64,000 nucleotides of DNA, from NCBI RefSeq assembly GCF_030269545.1, contig NZ_BSTN01000007.1, positions 269,013-333,012 of the forward strand. Reading direction: 5' to 3'. The position numbers and the translations under genes were made by a program. The notes under the pieces are model-generated. The model did no database searches, was not told where the DNA came from, and saw only the letters and a list, made by a program, of their open reading frames with translations. The DNA comes from Actinomadura sp. NBRC 104425. GTDB lineage: Bacteria > Actinomycetota > Actinomycetes > Streptosporangiales > Streptosporangiaceae. Numbering within the stretch: position 1 is the stretch's first letter; the number at the start of each line of letters is the position of its first letter. Of this stretch, positions 20,162 through 29,068 are shown in pieces.

Positions 20162-22212
20162 ACGCGCGCGCTCACGACGGCATCCGGGCCGGCTGCGTCG
20201 ACATCACCACGACCTCCACCCTGCGGCCGACGCTGATCCGGACGTACCGCTCGTTCTTCCGGCACGTCCGCCACTCCGGGTGCTTCCGCGTTCTGGTGAC
20301 CGCCGACCCGGCGTATCCGGTCAGCGAGGACGAGGCCGAGGAGGTGCGCGCCTTCCTGCGGGACCTGCCCCGGCTCGACGACCGCGTCTGCTCCGTCGTG
20401 GTCGAGGAGTTCCCCCGGCACGTGGGCCTCCAGGGTGCGCTGTCGGTGCTGTTCGCGCACAAGCGCGCGCCGGTCGGCGTCCATCTGGAGGACGACTGGG
20501 AGTTCTTCCGCGACGTCGACCTCGACGCGCTGATCGAGGACCTGGTCGAGCAGGAGAGCACGCAGATCAGCTTCGCCAGCGACCACGTCGCCCGGGGCGG
20601 GACGTTCGACCGGGAGGGCGAGGTGGAGACCGTCCTCGGCACCAGGGTCCCGCTGCGCCGCCTCACCGCGGCGAGTTGGGCGGCGTACCATCTGCCGCTC
20701 GGTCCTCACGTCCACCAGACCGGCCGCTGGGTCCCGACCGTCGCCAAGGCCCTGGCGCTGTCCGACCCGATCCGTTGCCCGGACGAACGCATCCGCGAGC
20801 ATGTCATCGCCGAATCCTCCAGGGTCCACCACAACGCGCTGTGGACGGAGGAGATCGTGGTGCGGGACATCGGCCGGACGTGGCTTCGCAAGCGGGGCGC
20901 GCACAAGGTCCTGGTCCCGCAGCGGAACTCTCTCGGCGTCGACGCCCTCGGCCTGCCCCGGGACGGAGCCGTCCCGTCGCTGACCCGGTCGGCCGCGTAC
21001 CTGGCCGACGAGACACGGCTGCTCCCCGGGCAGCCCGCCGCGGATCCGCCCGCCGCCCCAGAGGACGACCCGCGGCCCCGGTTCCTGGAACGGGCCGAGG
21101 GAGCCGTCGTCTGGGACGTGGACGGATTCCCCTACATCGACCTGCTGTGCGGCGACGGCGGGGTGATCCTCGGGCACGACCACCCCGCCGTCACCCGCAC
21201 CATCCGCGAGCGGACGGTCAAGGGGCTGGCTCTCGCACCGGCGTCCCCGGCCCGGGTCGTCGCCGCGGAGCTCATCGCCAAGGCCATCGCGGGGGCCGAC
21301 AGCGTGCGCTTCGTCCCGACGGCGGTCGAGGCGGTCCGCGTGGCCGCCGAGGTGGCCCGCCGGTTCACCGGCCGCCCGCGGGTGGTGGCGGCGGGCCCGG
21401 TGGCCTGGCCGTCCGGCGGCCGTCTCACCCCGCCCGCCGCACACGGCGGCGCTGGACACGACGGCGCCGGACACGACGGCGCCGCGGTCGACGAGGTCGT
21501 CGCGCTGGGCGGGGTCGCGGACGAGGAGCAGCTGATCGACCTGGTCACGGCGCAGGGGGCCGGGCTCGCCGCCGTGCTTGTGGCCGCGCCGCTCCACCGC
21601 CCCCTCTCGGCGGGGTTCCTGCGCGGCCTCCAGCGGGCGTGCGCGCGCCGGGGCACGTTGTTCGCGCTCGATGAAGGGCTCACGGCCTTTCGGCTGCCCG
21701 GCGGGCTTGCCGCCGCGCACGAGGTCGTCCCCGACCTGGTCTGCCTCTCCCACGGGCTGGCCTCGGGCCTGTCCGCGGCGGCCGTGGCCGGGCGGGCGGA
21801 CGTCATGCGCGAGGCGCCGCCGGACGACGGCTGCGGCCGGTCCGGCAACGTCCTGGTGTACGAGGTGATGAAGGCGTGCCTGCGCGAGTACGCCCAGCCC
21901 GGGCACTACGAACGGCTCGCCGAGACCGGGCGGCGGCTGCGCGCGGCCCTCGACGGCGTCGCCGTCCGCAGGGGGCTGGACAAGGTGGTCCACGGCCACG
22001 ACCAGATGCCGTACCTGCGGTTCACCGGGAACGCCGCCGTCGACCAGAGGATCGTCGGTGAGATGGCCCGGCGGGGAGTGCTGATGCGCATCGGACCCAA
22101 CTTCGTGAGCCGGGCGCATGACCGGCAGGTCGTTGACGTGGTGGCCGACGCGCTCGCGCGATCTCTGGACCGGGTGCTGGACGTGGAGGGCGGTGGGCGT
22201 GTCGCCCGATGA
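20158..22212 (+). CDS. Fusion of a GT-A glycosyltransferase-like domain and a class III aminotransferase-like domain lacking the PLP lysine
   Basis: 684 residues. Domain 1 (about 1-270) looks like a GT-A glycosyltransferase: it starts DITTTSTLRPTLIRTYRSFF and has an acidic EDDW motif in GVHLEDDWEFF (about 108-117). Domain 2 (about 300-684) follows glutamate-1-semialdehyde aminotransferase: FLERAEGAVVWDVDGFPYID, GVILGHDHPAV, and LFALDEGLTAFR with the PLP-ring Asp (Asp505). The position of the Schiff-base lysine is His532 (PDLVCLSHGLASGL against the usual PDL--LGK--GGGL). Lys-to-His enzymes such as ColD and RfbH-type dehydratases exist in another aminotransferase family and use PMP for sugar deoxygenation. 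That chemistry is a possibility here; loss of activity is the alternative. Coupled to both neighbours. Confidence 0.82.
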   Translation: MNARAHDGIRAGCVDITTTSTLRPTLIRTYRSFFRHVRHSGCFRVLVTADPAYPVSEDEAEEVRAFLRDLPRLDDRVCSVVVEEFPRHVGLQGALSVLFAHKRAPVGVHLEDDWEFFRDVDLDALIEDLVEQESTQISFASDHVARGGTFDREGEVETVLGTRVPLRRLTAASWAAYHLPLGPHVHQTGRWVPTVAKALALSDPIRCPDERIREHVIAESSRVHHNALWTEEIVVRDIGRTWLRKRGAHKVLVPQRNSLGVDALGLPRDGAVPSLTRSAAYLADETRLLPGQPAADPPAAPEDDPRPRFLERAEGAVVWDVDGFPYIDLLCGDGGVILGHDHPAVTRTIRERTVKGLALAPASPARVVAAELIAKAIAGADSVRFVPTAVEAVRVAAEVARRFTGRPRVVAAGPVAWPSGGRLTPPAAHGGAGHDGAGHDGAAVDEVVALGGVADEEQLIDLVTAQGAGLAAVLVAAPLHRPLSAGFLRGLQRACARRGTLFALDEGLTAFRLPGGLAAAHEVVPDLVCLSHGLASGLSAAAVAGRADVMREAPPDDGCGRSGNVLVYEVMKACLREYAQPGHYERLAETGRRLRAALDGVAVRRGLDKVVHGHDQMPYLRFTGNAAVDQRIVGEMARRGVLMRIGPNFVSRAHDRQVVDVVADALARSLDRVLDVEGGGRVAR

Positions 22213-22231
22213 TCGAGTGAGAGGAGTGCCC

Positions 22232-23038
22232 GTGCCGGACCGGTACCTGCGCCCGGCCGCCGACGCCGTCATCGAGCCGGACGAGATCGCGGATCTGTGC
22301 GCGCGGCTGCGCGCTCCCGGCTGTCCGCCCCAGGGGACCGTCCGGCTCGGCCCCTGGGAGCTGGAGTACCGCCACCCGCGCGCGTTCGCGTCGACCGTGG
22401 AGCTGCTGTTCCGGGACCGCGTCTACGATGTCGACGGCCTCGCGCCGCCCGGAGTGATCATCGACGGCGGTTCGTGGCTCGGGCTCAGCGCGCTGCACTG
22501 GCGTCGGCTGTTCCCCGGTGCGCGGATCCTGGCCTTCGAACCCGACCCGGAGCTGTTCGCGGTGCTCACCCGGAACCTGGCGCGCAACGGCGCGTCGGAC
22601 GTGCGGGCGCACAACGTCGCCCTCGCCGGGCGGGAGGGCGAACTGGAGTTCCTCGCCACCGGCACCGACGCGGGGAGCCTGCGGGTGCGGTCCGCGCCGG
22701 GCCGCATCACGACGGTGCCCGCCGAGACGCTGAGCGGCCATGTCCGCGAACCGGTGTCGCTGCTCAAGCTCAACATCGAGGGCTCCGAATGGGAGGTCGT
22801 CGACGAGCTGGGCGACCGGCTCGCCCTGGTGGACCAGGTGCTCATCGAGTACCACGGATTCAACGAGCTCCCGCAGACGCTGCACCGCATCCTCGGCCGC
22901 CTGGACGAGCACGGGTTCACCTACATCGTCAGCCACTTCAACGAACGCAACCGCGCGTGTGTGCCGCCGCTGCGGCTCACCACCGGCTTCCGCTACTTCC
23001 TGCTGATCTACGCGCGCCGACTCGGCGGCACCGGATGA
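22232..23038 (+). CDS. FkbM-family methyltransferase
   Basis: 268 residues. GAGAGGAG precedes the GTG at 22232; a GTG two codons earlier is possible. The SAM motif is VIIDGGSWLGLSALHWRRLFPG (about 70-90), then ILAFEPDPELFAVLTRNLARN, followed by the FkbM hallmark LLKLNIEGSEWEVV, LVDQVLIEYHGF and the C-terminal GFRYFLLIYARR. FkbM enzymes O-methylate sugar or polyol hydroxyls, which fits the glycosyltransferases nearby. It starts about 20 bp after the fusion gene. Confidence 0.88.
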   Translation: MPDRYLRPAADAVIEPDEIADLCARLRAPGCPPQGTVRLGPWELEYRHPRAFASTVELLFRDRVYDVDGLAPPGVIIDGGSWLGLSALHWRRLFPGARILAFEPDPELFAVLTRNLARNGASDVRAHNVALAGREGELEFLATGTDAGSLRVRSAPGRITTVPAETLSGHVREPVSLLKLNIEGSEWEVVDELGDRLALVDQVLIEYHGFNELPQTLHRILGRLDEHGFTYIVSHFNERNRACVPPLRLTTGFRYFLLIYARRLGGTG

Positions 23039-23049
23039 GGTGATCGCGG

Positions 23050-23787
23050 ATGGGACTCTTCGCCGACCATCAGCCCATGTACGTCGAGGTCGAGACGACC
23101 ACGTACTGCAACCGGCGGTGCGACTACTGCCCGAACAGCGTGTTCGACCGCGGGTTGCGGCAGAACGAGGTGCGGATGCCCGAGGACCTCTTCTACAAGA
23201 TCGTGAGCGATCTCGGCCGCAACCACTTCTGCAACCAGTTCAGCCCGCACAACTACGGCGAGCCCCTGGCCGACGAGCGCATGCCGTACCTGCTGGAGAT
23301 GGCCCGGCACGAGATGCCCAAGGCCAGGATCGCGCTCTACACCAACGGGGACTACCTGACGCCCGAGCTGTTCGAACGGCTGCTGCCCTCCGTCGACGCC
23401 TTCGTGATCACCCAGCACGGCGAGAAGATGCCGCCCGGGGTCAAGGCGATCTTCGACGAGCACGGGGGCGCGCACCCGAAGATCCGGTACAAGACCGCGC
23501 AGTCGATCAAACTGAACGCCTCCAACCGCGGCGGCCTCATCCCGATCAAGGTCAACCGCCGCAAGGCGTGCGGCGTGGTGATGAACGAGCTGCACATCAA
23601 CGCCCACGGCCAGCTCATCCTGTGCTGCGAGGACTACCTGGCCCGCAAGACCTTCGGGAACATCCGGGACATGACGATCGAGGAGGCCTGGTCCTCCGAG
23701 GAGCGCATGCGGGTCCACCGCGCCAACGTCCGCGGCGAGTTCCAACTGGACCAGTGCGCCACCTGTGGCTACGGCCGGATGACATGA
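23050..23787 (+). CDS. Radical SAM enzyme with C-terminal SPASM-like cysteines
   Basis: 245 residues, short for the family. The 4Fe-4S/SAM motif is CNRRCDYC (Cys20, Cys24, Cys27), preceded by MYVEVETTTY. NYGEPL is the GE-type SAM-binding motif and IALYTNGDYL a core strand. The C-terminus holds further cysteines (KACGVV, ILCCEDYL, QCATCGYGR) in the pattern of a SPASM/twitch auxiliary cluster (HINAHGQLILCCEDY). Members oxidise or epimerise peptides, sugars or aminocyclitols. No precursor peptide is obvious here, so a sugar or small-molecule substrate is more likely. Its stop overlaps the PIG-L start by ATGA. Confidence 0.88.
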   Translation: MGLFADHQPMYVEVETTTYCNRRCDYCPNSVFDRGLRQNEVRMPEDLFYKIVSDLGRNHFCNQFSPHNYGEPLADERMPYLLEMARHEMPKARIALYTNGDYLTPELFERLLPSVDAFVITQHGEKMPPGVKAIFDEHGGAHPKIRYKTAQSIKLNASNRGGLIPIKVNRRKACGVVMNELHINAHGQLILCCEDYLARKTFGNIRDMTIEEAWSSEERMRVHRANVRGEFQLDQCATCGYGRMT

Positions 23788-24554
23788 TCGACCGGAACGC
23801 GCCGGGCCGCGTGGTGGCGCTGTCGCCGCACTTCGACGACGCGCTGCTGTCCGTCGGCGGGCTGCTGGCGGCGGCGGACGTCCCGGTGACCGTCGTCACC
23901 GTCCACGGCGGCGCGCCGCCCGGCGGCGCCGCCTCCGAGTGGGACCGGCTGTGCGGATTCGCCACCGGCGCCGAGGCCGCCCGGGCCAGGGCACTGGAGG
24001 ACCGCCGCGCCTGCGGCGTGATCGGCGCCGAGCCGGTGCACCTGGCGTACCCGGACGGGATCTACGGCGCGCCGCCGTCCCTGGACGCGCTGACCGAGGC
24101 GATCGAAGCGCTGGTCACCGAGGACGCGCTGGTGCTCGTCCCGGCCGCGGTGTGCCGCCACGCCGACCATCACCGCGTCAGGGACGCCGCCCTCGCCGCC
24201 CTGGCGCGGCTGGACGCGGACGTCTGGCTGTACGCCGACCAGCCGTACGCGGGCCGGTCGCGGCACTGGGGCGGGCCGGGCGCCGAGACACTGGCCGACG
24301 ACGTCTGGCGGGACCGGATGGCGCCGGCTGTGACGCGGTACGGGCTGGCGGAGGCGCGCACCGTCCGGCTCACGGCGCGGGACTGGGCGGTCAAGCACCG
24401 CGCGGTCCTGGCGTACGCCTCGCAGCTGGTGCCGCTGGCGACGTATGCGGGCCACTTCCTGGCCTTCGAGGGGCCGTTGAGTACAGAACTCGTCTGGCGG
24501 GTGGGGCTGCCGGGGGCGGCGGGTCGCGCCCGGGAGGAGGCGAAGGCAAGGTGA
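23784..24554 (+). CDS. PIG-L family N-deacetylase
   Basis: 256 residues. The zinc motif SPHFDD (His16, Asp18, Asp19) and the later CRHADHHRVRDAA supply the metal ligands of the PIG-L/MshB fold; AYPDGIYG precedes the catalytic region. These enzymes remove the acetyl group from GlcNAc-type sugars attached to lipids, inositol or natural products. Together with two glycosyltransferases this points to a free amino sugar in the product. It overlaps both neighbours by 4 nt. Confidence 0.9.
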   Translation: MIDRNAPGRVVALSPHFDDALLSVGGLLAAADVPVTVVTVHGGAPPGGAASEWDRLCGFATGAEAARARALEDRRACGVIGAEPVHLAYPDGIYGAPPSLDALTEAIEALVTEDALVLVPAAVCRHADHHRVRDAALAALARLDADVWLYADQPYAGRSRHWGGPGAETLADDVWRDRMAPAVTRYGLAEARTVRLTARDWAVKHRAVLAYASQLVPLATYAGHFLAFEGPLSTELVWRVGLPGAAGRAREEAKAR

Positions 24555-25348
24555 CGATCTTCTTCTACTGGTCCGGCCAGGACTTCGACTTCGGCAACTA
24601 CCTGGCGGTCGCGTCCGCAGCGCGGCACGCGTCCGGGATGCCGGTCGTCGTGGTGGTGGACGACCCCCCGGTGGACAACCCGCACTTCGACAACGTGCGG
24701 CGGTTGCCCGCAGTCGCGGTGGAGCCGCTGGATCCGGCCGCGCTGCTGCCGCCGGTGCTGCGCGACCTGTACGGCCGGATGCGCTTCGTGGCGCACCGGT
24801 CGGACCTCGTGCGGCTCGCGCTCCTCGCCGAGCACGGCGGTATCTACCTCGACACCGACACGTTGACGTGCGCCGATCTGGGTGACACGCCGGAGGTGCT
24901 GCTGCTGGACGACGGAAAGATCGTCCATCTCGGCTGCCTGGCGCTGCCCGCCGGGCACCCCGTCCTGACCGCCACGCTGAAGGCTCTGGAGAACTTCTCC
25001 GACGCCGATCTGGACGTCTACCAGAGCCTCATCTACATCTGGACGCGCATCGTGCGCGAGCAGTCACCGCCCGTGGAATTCGGGGAGCTGGAAGCCTACT
25101 TCCCGATACACTGGCGGGATTGGGAGCTGGCGTTCACCCGGCGTCTTGCGGCGGACCGCATCCGCGTCCTGCACCACTACGGCTACTACAGCCGGCGGTA
25201 CACGCGGGTGATGGACGAGGAGTGGATCCTCCGCAACGACTGCCTGTTCAGCGACCTCGCCCGGCCGCTGCTGCGCGACCTGCACCGCATGGGATGGCCG
25301 GTCGGCGCCGCGGTCGCCGCTCCGCGGGGGCCTGAGCGGGACGGATAG
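24551..25348 (+). CDS. DXD glycosyltransferase (Och1/TcdA-like fold)
   Basis: 265 residues from a GTG overlapping the previous stop. The block RSDLVRLALLAEHGGIYLDTDT (about 83-104) holds the metal-binding DXD (Asp101, Asp103) and is the hallmark of the Gly_transf_sug group. TIFFYWSGQDFDFGNYLAV at the N-terminus starts the nucleotide-binding fold. No signal peptide or membrane helix, so it acts in the cytoplasm. Its substrate is likely an NDP-sugar in this cluster. Its stop codon overlaps a TAGACT element that may drive the following MetRS gene. Confidence 0.85.
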   Translation: MTIFFYWSGQDFDFGNYLAVASAARHASGMPVVVVVDDPPVDNPHFDNVRRLPAVAVEPLDPAALLPPVLRDLYGRMRFVAHRSDLVRLALLAEHGGIYLDTDTLTCADLGDTPEVLLLDDGKIVHLGCLALPAGHPVLTATLKALENFSDADLDVYQSLIYIWTRIVREQSPPVEFGELEAYFPIHWRDWELAFTRRLAADRIRVLHHYGYYSRRYTRVMDEEWILRNDCLFSDLARPLLRDLHRMGWPVGAAVAAPRGPERDG

Positions 25349-25351
25349 ACT
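25346..25351 (+). promoter_or_regulatory. Possible -10 box for the MetRS gene
   Basis: TAGACT overlaps the stop of the glycosyltransferase gene and lies 53 nt before the MetRS GTG. It matches the actinobacterial TANNNT pattern. No clear -35 is seen. It could give the synthetase gene its own transcript. Confidence 0.3.
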
Positions 25352-25404
25352 GGCGTCCGGGCGCGTCGGCGGACAAGCGAACCGCGAACAACGATGAGGG
25401 CGAT

Positions 25405-26970
25405 GTGAGCAACGGCAGCTTCATCTCTACCACGATTCCATACGTCAACGCGCGGCCTCATCTCGGGCATGCGCTGGAGTATGTCCAGGCGGATTGCTTC
25501 GCGCGTTTCCAGCGCCTCCGGGGAGAAGATGTCTTCTTCCTGACGGGCTCCGACGAGAACAGCCTGAAAAACGTCATCGCCGCGGAGGCCGAAGGCATTT
25601 CCACCCGCGAGCTGGTGGACCGCAACGTCGTCTACTTCGAGCAGCTCACCGAGCAGCTGGGGATGAGCCAGGACGACTTCATCCGGACCAGCGTCGACCG
25701 GCGGCACATCGAGGGGGCCTCCCGCGTCTGGGAGCTGATCGCCGCCAACGGCGACATCTACAAAAAGAGCTACGAAGGGCTCTACTGCGTCGGCTGCGAG
25801 CAGTTCTACACGGTTGCGGAACTGGTGGACGGAAAGTGCCCTGAGCACCTGGTGGAACCGGAGCTGGTGAGCGAGGAGAATTACTTCTTCCGGCTCTCCC
25901 GGTACCAGAACCGGCTGCTGGACGCGCTCAAGTCCGGCGCGCTGCGGATCGTCCCGGCGAGCCGTTACAACGAGGTGGTCAGCTTCGTGGAGTCGGGGCT
26001 GGAGGACATCAGCGTCTCCCGGTCCACCGAGCGCGCCCGCGGCTGGGGCATCCCGGTGCCCGGCGACCCCAGCCAGGTGATCTACGTCTGGATCGACGCG
26101 CTCACCAACTACATCACCGCCCTGGGCTGGGTTGATGGCGACGAGAAGTACCGGCGCTACTGGGAGAACGCCGAGTCCCGCGTCCACGTCCTCGGCAAGG
26201 GCGTCACGCGGTTCCACGCGGTCTACTGGCCGGCGATGCTCATGTCGGCGGGGCTGCCGCTGCCCACCAAGACGGTCGTCCACGGTTACGTCACGGCCAA
26301 CGGGCGCAAGCTCAGCAAGTCGCTGGGCAACGTCGTCGACCCCGTGGCGATGGTCGACAAGTACGGCCTGGACGCGGTGCGCTACGCCCTGCTCGCCGAC
26401 ATTTCACCGTTCGAGGACGGCGACTTCAACGAGGAACGGCTCGTCCAGCGCTACACCACCGACCTCGCCAACGGCCTGGGCAACCTGGTCAGCCGGGTGG
26501 CCAGCATGATCGGGCGGTACCGGAAGGGGACGATCCCGCAGGCCGGGGGCGAGCGCACCGACCTGGACGAGCAGCTCGCCAGGCAGGCGGCCGCGAGCGC
26601 CGAGGGCGTGGTGGCGGCGATGAACGGCTACGACCACCGCGAGGCGCTGGCCCATGTCGGCGACCTGATCCGCGCGTCCAACGCCTACGTCGACAGCAAC
26701 GCGCCGTGGCACCTGGCCAAGGCGGCGAAGGCGGGCGACGAGGCGGCCGACGCCCGCATGGACACCGTCTTCCTGCACCTCACCGGTGCCATCCGCCAGG
26801 TGGGCCTGCTGCTGCTGCCGTTCCTGCCCGCGTCGGCGGAGAAGATCCTGGCGACGATCGGCGAGGAGAGCCGCCGCCTGGGCGACCCCGGGGACTGGCT
26901 GGCGGGCCTGCCGGGCCGCACAATGGTGAAGCCCGAACCGATCTTCCCCAGGATGGACGTGCTGGATTGA
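25405..26970 (+). CDS. Methionyl-tRNA synthetase homologue inside the cluster
   Basis: 521 residues, close to full-length T. thermophilus-type MetRS. HIGH motif HLGH (19-22), a single zinc knuckle CVGC...CPEH (about 132-150), WIDALTNYITALG, and KMSKS-loop GRKLSKSLGN (about 300-309) are present. The C-terminal helical anticodon domain contains SNAPWHLAK. The usual TGTDEHG motif reads TGSDENSLKN (47-56), with Asn in place of His in the active-site region. It is therefore either a special synthetase supplying an activated amino acid or Met-like group, or a target-variant copy giving self-resistance. A housekeeping MetRS cannot be excluded from this window alone. GTG start; gap of 56 bp from the previous gene. 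Confidence 0.88.
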   Translation: MSNGSFISTTIPYVNARPHLGHALEYVQADCFARFQRLRGEDVFFLTGSDENSLKNVIAAEAEGISTRELVDRNVVYFEQLTEQLGMSQDDFIRTSVDRRHIEGASRVWELIAANGDIYKKSYEGLYCVGCEQFYTVAELVDGKCPEHLVEPELVSEENYFFRLSRYQNRLLDALKSGALRIVPASRYNEVVSFVESGLEDISVSRSTERARGWGIPVPGDPSQVIYVWIDALTNYITALGWVDGDEKYRRYWENAESRVHVLGKGVTRFHAVYWPAMLMSAGLPLPTKTVVHGYVTANGRKLSKSLGNVVDPVAMVDKYGLDAVRYALLADISPFEDGDFNEERLVQRYTTDLANGLGNLVSRVASMIGRYRKGTIPQAGGERTDLDEQLARQAAASAEGVVAAMNGYDHREALAHVGDLIRASNAYVDSNAPWHLAKAAKAGDEAADARMDTVFLHLTGAIRQVGLLLLPFLPASAEKILATIGEESRRLGDPGDWLAGLPGRTMVKPEPIFPRMDVLD

Positions 26971-28040
26971 GCAACGAGCCCGAGTCCGACGAGCAGGCAT
27001 TCGAGCACAGGCGCACCGCCGTGGCCCTCGTCGGCTGCGGCACCGCGGGCGGCGCCCACGCGATCACCGTGTCCCGCCATGCGACCGCGGATCTGGTCGC
27101 CTGCACCGACATCGACGGTGCCAAGGCGCGCGAGCTGGCGGCCGGGCACGGGGCGCGGGCGGTGGACACCCTGGACGAGCTGGTCGCCGTCGGCCCGCGG
27201 GTCGTCATCGTCGCGGCCGGGCCCGCCGAGCAGCCCGGCATCGTGCGGCGGCTCGTCGAACTGGGGTTCCGCGGCGGTGTCCTGTGCGAGAAGCCGCTGG
27301 CGCTGTCGCTGGCCGAGGCGCGGGAGACGGTGCGGTACGCCACCGGCCACGGGGTCACGCTCGCCGTCAACCACCAGCGCCGGTTCGGTGCGCCGTTCGT
27401 CCGGGCGCTGGAGCTGCTGCGCGGCGGCCGTGTCGGGGACCCGGTGCGCATCGAGGCGTTCGGCCCCAAGGGCACCCTGCTGGACTGGGGGCCGCACTGG
27501 ATCGACTTCGCCCGGATGGTCGTGGACGACGACCCGGTGACATGGGTGGACGGGCTGGCCGACTTCAGCGAGCCGCAGGCGCACGCCGGGCTGCGGCTCG
27601 AAGGGCACGCCCTGATCACCTGGGAGCACGCGGGCGGGGTCCGGGGCGTCCTGGAGACCCGAGGCACGCCGCTCGGGCAGCCGCTGCTGCGGATTTGGGG
27701 CACCGCCGGCGCCATCGAGATCGGCTGCGTGGCGCCTGACGGGGAGGGCGGCTGGCGTCCCGGCCCCGGGCTGCGCGTGGTCGACGGCTCCGTGGAGACC
27801 GACGCCGACATCGAGAGCCCGCTCGCCGCGACGCAGTGGCTGCGTTCCCTGGACGAGCTGATCCGCGCGTTGGACGAGGGCAGGCAGCCCGCGCACGACG
27901 CGGCCCGCGCGACGGCGGCGCTGGAGATCTGCCTGGCGGGCTACCGGGCCGCCCTCGGCGGCGGCCGTCAGCGCCTTCCCCTCGACCCGGCGTACACGCT
28001 GCGCGAGGGCGTGGCGGCCGGAGGGCCGGTCGCCGGGTGA
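26967..28040 (+). CDS. Gfo/Idh/MocA-family NAD(P)-dependent oxidoreductase
   Basis: 357 residues. A TTG overlaps the MetRS stop (TTGA). The Rossmann motif is VALVGCGTAGGAHA (about 18-32), followed by the family motif LCEKPLALSLAEA and the catalytic-region GPHWIDFARM. A C-terminal beta-sheet domain follows. Members oxidise or reduce cyclic sugars, inositols and their nucleotides. Direct coupling to the synthetase gene places it firmly in the cluster. Confidence 0.88.
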   Translation: MSNEPESDEQAFEHRRTAVALVGCGTAGGAHAITVSRHATADLVACTDIDGAKARELAAGHGARAVDTLDELVAVGPRVVIVAAGPAEQPGIVRRLVELGFRGGVLCEKPLALSLAEARETVRYATGHGVTLAVNHQRRFGAPFVRALELLRGGRVGDPVRIEAFGPKGTLLDWGPHWIDFARMVVDDDPVTWVDGLADFSEPQAHAGLRLEGHALITWEHAGGVRGVLETRGTPLGQPLLRIWGTAGAIEIGCVAPDGEGGWRPGPGLRVVDGSVETDADIESPLAATQWLRSLDELIRALDEGRQPAHDAARATAALEICLAGYRAALGGGRQRLPLDPAYTLREGVAAGGPVAG

Positions 28041-29065
28041 CAGACGAGCGCATCCTCCTGGTCTCGGACGACTTCGGCCGCCAGGTGAGCATCACCGCAC
28101 CGGCGTCGGCCCGGCTCGAAACCCTGGGCCGGGTCGTGCATCTGCCCGACACCGCCGGCGAGCAGGCGGTCTTGGACGCGCTGCGCGACAGCACCGCGCT
28201 GGTGGTGGCCGGATGGGCGACCCGACTGCCCCGGCTGACGGCCGCGCGTCTCGCCGAACTCCCCCGGCTGACCTTCGTCGGCTGCGGGCAGGACAACCGG
28301 TGGCGGTTCCTCGACCCGGCCGAGGCGGTGGAGCGCGGCATCACGCTGGTCGACTCGTCGGGGTCGATGGGCTGGACGGTGGCCGAGTTCGGGCTCGGCC
28401 TCATCCTGTCCTGCCTGCGCCGGATCCCGGCGCACCATGCGGCCGTGGCCGCCGGGGGCTGGTACGACGGCTGGACCGACGATGACGGCATCGACCGCGA
28501 CCTGCGCGGCAGCCGGGTCGGCATCGTCGGCATGGGGGAGATCGGGCGGGCGCTCGTGGCGATGCTGCGCCCCTTCGGCTGCCGGGTCGACGTCTGGTCG
28601 TCCTATCTCGACGACGCGCGGGCGGCGGATCTCGGCGTGCGGGTGCGGCCCGTGCGTGAGCTGGCCGGCGCGGCGGACGTGCTGGTCGTCGCGACGCAGC
28701 CGCGGCGCGACACCGCCGGCATCGTGGACCGCGCCGCGGTGGCGGCACTGCGCCCCGGGACGGTGGTGATCCTGCTGGGCCGTGCGTCGACCGTCGACTT
28801 CGAGGCGCTGGTCGAGCGAGTCGTCGCGGGGGACGTCACGCTCGGCATCGACGTGTGGGATACCGAGCCCGCCGAGGCCGGCCATCCGCTGCGAGGCCTG
28901 CCCAACGTGGTTCACACCCCCCATGTCGCGGGCCGACTGCGGGCGGCGAACCAGCGGATGTTCAGCGAGATCGTCGACGACCTGGAACGGTTGCGGTCGG
29001 GGAGCACACCGCGGTGGGCCGTCTCCCCGGAACGCGCCCGGCACGTCACCGCCACGCGGCGGTGA
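28037..29065 (+). CDS. D-isomer-specific 2-hydroxyacid dehydrogenase family protein
   Basis: 342 residues, GTG overlapping the previous stop. The NAD-binding motif GSRVGIVGMGEIGRAL (about 155-170) sits in the central domain. The family Arg appears in ILLGRAST, the Glu in DVWDTEP and the His in VHTPHVAG. Such enzymes interconvert 2-hydroxy and 2-keto acids. With the Gfo/Idh enzyme it may process a sugar acid or amino-acid-derived keto acid. It converges with the epimerase gene with only 3 bp between stops. Confidence 0.88.
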   Translation: MTDERILLVSDDFGRQVSITAPASARLETLGRVVHLPDTAGEQAVLDALRDSTALVVAGWATRLPRLTAARLAELPRLTFVGCGQDNRWRFLDPAEAVERGITLVDSSGSMGWTVAEFGLGLILSCLRRIPAHHAAVAAGGWYDGWTDDDGIDRDLRGSRVGIVGMGEIGRALVAMLRPFGCRVDVWSSYLDDARAADLGVRVRPVRELAGAADVLVVATQPRRDTAGIVDRAAVAALRPGTVVILLGRASTVDFEALVERVVAGDVTLGIDVWDTEPAEAGHPLRGLPNVVHTPHVAGRLRAANQRMFSEIVDDLERLRSGSTPRWAVSPERARHVTATRR

Positions 29066-29068
29066 CGG

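Noticed and set aside
23050..23787. RiPP maturase reading of the radical SAM protein
   Set aside because: No convincing precursor peptide next to it and no RiPP-recognition domain seen; a sugar or small-molecule role fits the neighbours better.
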